DNA of 57,253 bases from assembly GCA_964512095.1 (NCBI GenBank), contig CAZEIH010000019.1:1-57253 (forward strand), in the 5' to 3' direction. Shown in pieces: positions 53,712-57,253 of this stretch. Below the pieces are notes generated by a model. That model was not told the DNA's origin. It saw only the letters and a list, made by a program, of their open reading frames with translations, and did no database searches. Made by a program: the position numbers and the translations under genes. Position 1 is the first letter of the stretch. Every line of letters begins with the position of its first letter. The DNA is from DTU013 sp964512095. Its GTDB lineage: Bacteria > Bacillota > Clostridia > Acetivibrionales > DTU013.

Positions 53712-53787
53712 CGTTCAAAAAACAATATCAATCATATTCAGAATATGTGCTTTGAGCATCTGCGATATATACTGGGGGTGAGCCAAA

Positions 53788-54252
53788 GTGGATGAAAACT
53801 TGTACGGGAAGTCCATAAACTTGTGATCCCGAAAATCGGCCGACACATCATGAAACGGACCCGATTGATTGAAAGATTCACAGGGTCAAAAGCCGACATT
53901 GCCCATATCATGGCACCTGCCGGTTTTGGCAAGACAGTGTTGCTTATCCAATTAACCGAGGTGATTAAAAAGCCGGTACTGTGGTACCATTTGGATTCCT
54001 ACGATAACGACCCAGCTTTATTTTTGCGTTATCTGATTGCAGGCTGCCAAAGGCATAATCCGCACTTTGGCAGGGATATTGTCTCTTTGATCATCAATAA
54101 CATACAAACAAACCCCTGTCAGCATCGGGCCGCCCTTTCCCTGCTTATGCAGGGATTGGAGCGGTTCCAGCAAGGCATTCCACTGGTATTTGATGATTGC
54201 CACGTTATTTCCAAGCCGTGGATCATACAGTTTATGGAAGATTTTATTCGAT
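53788..54252 (+). pseudogene. LuxR/MalT-family ATP-dependent regulator, frameshifted and truncated
   Basis: GGGGGTG precedes a GTG at 53788 that opens MDENLYGKSINL and then stops. The expected continuation VIPKIGRHIMKRTRLIERF is in another frame from 53823, so there is a one-base frameshift near 53820. The NTPase part has APAGFGKTVLL (Walker A) and IPLVFDDCHVI (Walker B). The reading frame leaves the family pattern after FMEDFIR, where the opposite-strand SLH fragment begins. The remaining 700 or more residues, including the LuxR HTH, are absent. Confidence 0.8.
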
Positions 54253-54830
54253 GTAAGGCAGATAGTAGCTGCCGGATTTCACATCGCTAAAGCTGCTCAC
54301 CGTGTAACTGCTCATGCCCTGCCCGGTGAGAAGCCCACGGCTTGCCGCAAACTCCATATTCTCCCGCGCCCAATGCCCCTTGATGTCGGTAAAGGCAGTT
54401 GCCGGGGCCTTATAGCCCACGCCGAAGATGGAGAAGTGGCCGGTGCTGAAGATGAGCCTGCCGCCTGTGTGTAGCTGGAGTTTTGCAGCCATTCGATCTG
54501 GCCGTTGGGTTTCACATAGACGGCGTACAGGCTGCCGATGCCGTTATTCTTGGTCTCGTAGGCAATGCCAATAGTGGCAGTGCCGCCCTTCAAATCGGTA
54601 ATGGCCGTGCCCTTGGTTACAGATGCTTCCGTACCTGCACCGATGCTGTTCACCGCCCGCACCTTGACGGTATAGGTCGTGCCGTTGGCAAGGCCGGTGA
54701 TCGTGTAACTGGTGGTAGACGGGACCGGAGCCGGGAATATCCTGCCAGCTATCCGCGCTGGTGGATGCGGAGTATTGATACTTCTTAATCGTGCTGCCGC
54801 CGTCGCTGGCCGGAGCCGTGTCAGCAACTT
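54250..54830 (-). pseudogene. FN3 plus SLH surface-protein fragment with two frameshifts
   Basis: Reading leftward, ADTAPASDGGSTIKKYQYS and, after a shift near 54718-54735, STTSYTITGLANGTTYTVKV form a fibronectin type III domain. EWLQNSSY then shifts again near 54470-54485 to HTGGRLIFSTGHFSIFGVGY, and an SLH repeat AFTDIKGHWARENMEFAASR follows. It breaks at SYYLPYIE, where it meets the MalT-like fragment. Both ends are missing. Sequencing or assembly error is the alternative to gene decay. Confidence 0.75.
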
Positions 54831-54850
54831 TTATCTACGAAGCATAACAT

Positions 54851-56533
54851 TTACCCAGCGAGGCTTTCTTTTGCCGTATCTGCATTAATTTCCGCTATCA
54901 CCTGCCAAATTCTGTACATGGTCATAAATGCTTGCTGTCTTTGGTAAGATCCTAATGGGTCAAATCTATTGCTCCCGACGCCACTCATGACTCCTATGTC
55001 GAACACATAGCCGATATAGGGCTTTGCCCAGTCCGCAATTGCGGAGGAATCTGAAAAGCCCGGGGTGCTTAATGTCACGTTGTAACCGCAGGCAATTGCC
55101 GTAGCTGTTAAAAATTTTGCCGCTTCCTGCCGTGTAAGCTCTTTATCGGGGGTAAATGTTGTGGCGGATGTTCCGTCTGTGATGCCCAGCGCTTTGGCAG
55201 CACGAACCTCATATGTATCACAGTCCTCAAATGTTCCCGAGGGTGCGATCTCAACTCCTACCATATCCAGGTATGCGCCAATATCCATTCCTGCTCTTGT
55301 TTCAATCATACGAATAGCCAAAATACAAAACTCCTCACGGGTGACGGTTTTGGTGTAATTACCTTGCATGTCGTTGGGAATCAAACCGGCGTTAATTGCA
55401 CCTTCAACTTCTGCAACAGCCCAACTTGATGGCGAATCCTGCACATTGTTCATGATTTTTGTCAAAGGATTATACCAGTAGTCCTCACTGGAATAGCCCA
55501 AAGCTGTATTTCCGCCCATAGTCCATAGAGTGTTATCTGTTTTAATAATCGCTAAATGGCGGTAACCGTGTGAAATAGAAGATACATTGTCGGATATTTT
55601 ACGAAGAATCCGATCATTATTGACATCTGCGCCTTGATAACTGTAACCCCAGCCCCACAAGGTATTATCATTTTTTACAACGAATCCGTTACTAGAATTG
55701 ATAATCGCCATTTTAACATTTTCCGTCACTTTGTATACATTCAGCTTATCGTCTACCCAACCTTTATTATCTGTCCACAAGCCATCATCAGACCATGCCC
55801 AGAGGCTGTTATCAAGTCGTATCGCACAAACGGCGGTTGCTGCTTCGTTTGCTGAGATATATTTCACATCGTCAAGAATCTTTTTCGGCTCAAGATAATC
55901 AGGTCCATCCTCCCGGTAACCCAAAACCGCCTTTCTGCTTTCGCCATGACCCCAAAGCGTGTTATCATCTTTAACATAGAGCACCGCTTCGGTTGCAGCA
56001 AACATATCGATAACATTGTCGGCAATTTTTTCAAATCCCACCGGCTCGTATGCCCAGGTCTCCGTGCCGTCACCCTTATACATTTCGCCGGAAATCCATA
56101 ATGTATTATCATTTTTTAATACAAGCATATAGTAATATCCTGCCGAAACTGATTTGACATCATCAATATTCAGCTTTGTAGGATAAAGAAATTCTGGGTC
56201 TTTTTCATCCGGGGTTCTTGGATAACCATAGAGGTATCCCCAGCCCCAAAGGGTGTTATCCTTTTTTACAACCAATGTGGTGTTAGCGTTCGCTGAAACG
56301 CTTCTTACATCGTCTGTTATATGTGTCATTTCAGTCTCAGGGTCACCGAAACCGCCGCCTGTGCCTACATAATCTTTACCGCATCCCCAAAGAGTACCGT
56401 CATTTTTGATTACATAAGTGGTATTAAAGCCTACGCTAACAACAGAACCCGTTTCGCCTAATGCCATTGCCGGTTGAACAAGCATTGCAGCTAAAAGCAT
56501 TGATGCAAGTAACACCGATAGTAGTTTTTTCAT
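54851..56533 (-). CDS. Secreted RCC1-repeat protein with C-terminal SLH domains
   Basis: 560 residues. A signal peptide (MKKLLSVLLASMLLAAMLVQ, cleaved after PAMA or close to it) leads to seven RCC1-like blades with the repeating K-N-D-N-T-L-W-G-W-G pattern between about 30 and 375. Three SLH domains follow: TREEFCILAIRMIE, LTRQEAAKFL and FDPLGSYQRQQAFMTMYR. SLH domains anchor proteins to the cell wall, so this is a surface-attached beta-propeller, probably for binding. AGAGAGGTC precedes the ATG. Confidence 0.88.
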   Translation of the reverse strand: MKKLLSVLLASMLLAAMLVQPAMALGETGSVVSVGFNTTYVIKNDGTLWGCGKDYVGTGGGFGDPETEMTHITDDVRSVSANANTTLVVKKDNTLWGWGYLYGYPRTPDEKDPEFLYPTKLNIDDVKSVSAGYYYMLVLKNDNTLWISGEMYKGDGTETWAYEPVGFEKIADNVIDMFAATEAVLYVKDDNTLWGHGESRKAVLGYREDGPDYLEPKKILDDVKYISANEAATAVCAIRLDNSLWAWSDDGLWTDNKGWVDDKLNVYKVTENVKMAIINSSNGFVVKNDNTLWGWGYSYQGADVNNDRILRKISDNVSSISHGYRHLAIIKTDNTLWTMGGNTALGYSSEDYWYNPLTKIMNNVQDSPSSWAVAEVEGAINAGLIPNDMQGNYTKTVTREEFCILAIRMIETRAGMDIGAYLDMVGVEIAPSGTFEDCDTYEVRAAKALGITDGTSATTFTPDKELTRQEAAKFLTATAIACGYNVTLSTPGFSDSSAIADWAKPYIGYVFDIGVMSGVGSNRFDPLGSYQRQQAFMTMYRIWQVIAEINADTAKESLAG

Positions 56534-56591
56534 GTTAAAGACCTCTCTTCTTTTTATTAATTTATTTTCTTATTACCAGATGGATTATTAT

Positions 56592-57253
56592 TTAATTCAC
56601 AGGGCCGAAATCGGACATATCCCGATCCTTATCAATAGATGAATAGTCATACTCTAAAAAGTCATCTATATAGCCGCCCGAGTCAAATTCAGTAAATTCC
56701 ACATCAGAAGGTGGTACAAATAAATCGTTTGCAAGGGAATTATCAACCTTGATATCCGTTACGGTCAGAGCCATTACCGACATTCCGCCTGATGATATTT
56801 CGTATTTAAGCGGTAAATTGTATTTCTCTGAATACCACATTTCTACAGTTGCAGTTCCGCCCTCTTCTTCATCCGTATAAGTACCGTGAATGTACTTTAC
56901 CGATTCGCCGTCGAGCGTTTCGTCGGTGATCGTGATAGGCTCGCCCTCTGATTTTGCTTCTAAAACAGCAGCGTAAAGCGATACGCCTTCTTGCATAAAA
57001 TCTATGTCTCCATCAAGTGTGCCTACAATTTTATCCCCTTTGCTGCTTTCTTCGTTAAAGCGGTAAGTCGCATCTTCACTTTTAAGATAAATCATGATTA
57101 TTGGCATGTCGGTTGTATCTGATTCTATTACTGTGCGATAATCTTCTCCACGATAATAGGTTACTGATGATGCGGTCATACCAAACATAGAATATTCCAT
57201 TGCAATTACGCCGTTTTTAAATACGCCGCTAAAATCTGAGTCCTTTTCCTGTT
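56592..57253 (-). CDS. Secreted or lipoprotein-like protein, 5' end beyond the window
   Basis: At least 219 residues. The frame stays open to the right edge (QEKDSDFSGVFKNGVIAMEY), so the first codon lies outside. YYRGEDYRTVIESD, TLDGESVKYIHGTYTDEEEG and VEMWYSEKYNLPLKYEI recall LolA-like or DUF4412-type outer-domain folds, but this is a weak resemblance. It ends 58 bp before the RCC1-SLH gene and may be co-transcribed with it. Confidence 0.65.
   Translation of the reverse strand, partial: QEKDSDFSGVFKNGVIAMEYSMFGMTASSVTYYRGEDYRTVIESDTTDMPIIMIYLKSEDATYRFNEESSKGDKIVGTLDGDIDFMQEGVSLYAAVLEAKSEGEPITITDETLDGESVKYIHGTYTDEEEGGTATVEMWYSEKYNLPLKYEISSGGMSVMALTVTDIKVDNSLANDLFVPPSDVEFTEFDSGGYIDDFLEYDYSSIDKDRDMSDFGPVN

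Overview
The window looks like the chromosome of an anaerobic, spore-forming member of the Clostridia, probably near the Ruminiclostridium/Acetivibrio group. I base this on AT-rich, clostridial-looking proteins, spore genes (alpha/beta SASP, CotF-like coat proteins, SpoVR, YhbH, PrkA), an L20-type leader before infC-rpmI-rplT, the priA-def-fmt-DUF116-rsmB-rlmN-prpC-prkC-rsgA-rpe-thiN series typical of Firmicutes, and a folate/corrinoid methyltransferase pair. Genus is inference. Two runs of 100 N (19078-19177 and 31966-32065) show that this is a draft scaffold.

Layout. 1-2430: tail of an RNA methyltransferase, its terminator, and rnjA. 2480-5427 (minus): methyltetrahydrofolate methyltransferase, tmcAL and a corrinoid protein. 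5711-18252 (plus): a long housekeeping run from replication restart (priA) through protein N-terminal processing (def, fmt), rRNA modification (rsmB, rlmN), Ser/Thr signalling (prpC, prkC), ribosome assembly (rsgA), rpe and thiN. 18289-21343 (minus): an aminotransferase broken by a gap, and rqcH. 21640-23956: L20 leader, infC, rpmI, rplT and a TrmH/SpoU methyltransferase. 24101-29191: DUF4363/DUF421 pair, two small coat-like proteins, a SASP, a FapA-like DUF342 protein and a D-Ala-D-Ala carboxypeptidase. 29379-36105: a B12-binding radical SAM protein and a TadE / DUF5702 / TadE-like surface cluster. 36318-40902: prkA-yhbH-spoVR. 41014-47618: tRNA-Val, a lipoprotein, then PNP, an HTH-methyltransferase fusion, ahcY, deoC and mtaD, which together look like a SAM by-product salvage cassette.

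At about 47.7 kb the composition becomes GC-rich and a mobile element begins, abutting the 3' half of a tRNA gene. It carries a large serine recombinase, a TnpW-like protein, a MOB relaxase, MobC, a small Cys-rich protein, a DUF6076 protein and a sigma factor. From 53.5 kb to the end lie a small HTH protein, a frameshifted and truncated MalT-like ATPase fragment meeting an FN3/SLH fragment head to head, an intact RCC1-repeat/SLH surface protein and a partial secreted or lipoprotein-like gene.

Most of the window is ordinary core genome. The observations most worth following are the PNP/AhcY/MtaD cassette, which could run SAH recycling through S-inosylhomocysteine; a double-hairpin intergenic repeat in at least four copies and both orientations; a false scaffold gap inside a TadE-like gene; the tRNA-element junction; and the broken gene pair at 53.8-54.8 kb. 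I did not see a clearly new defence or biosynthetic system.
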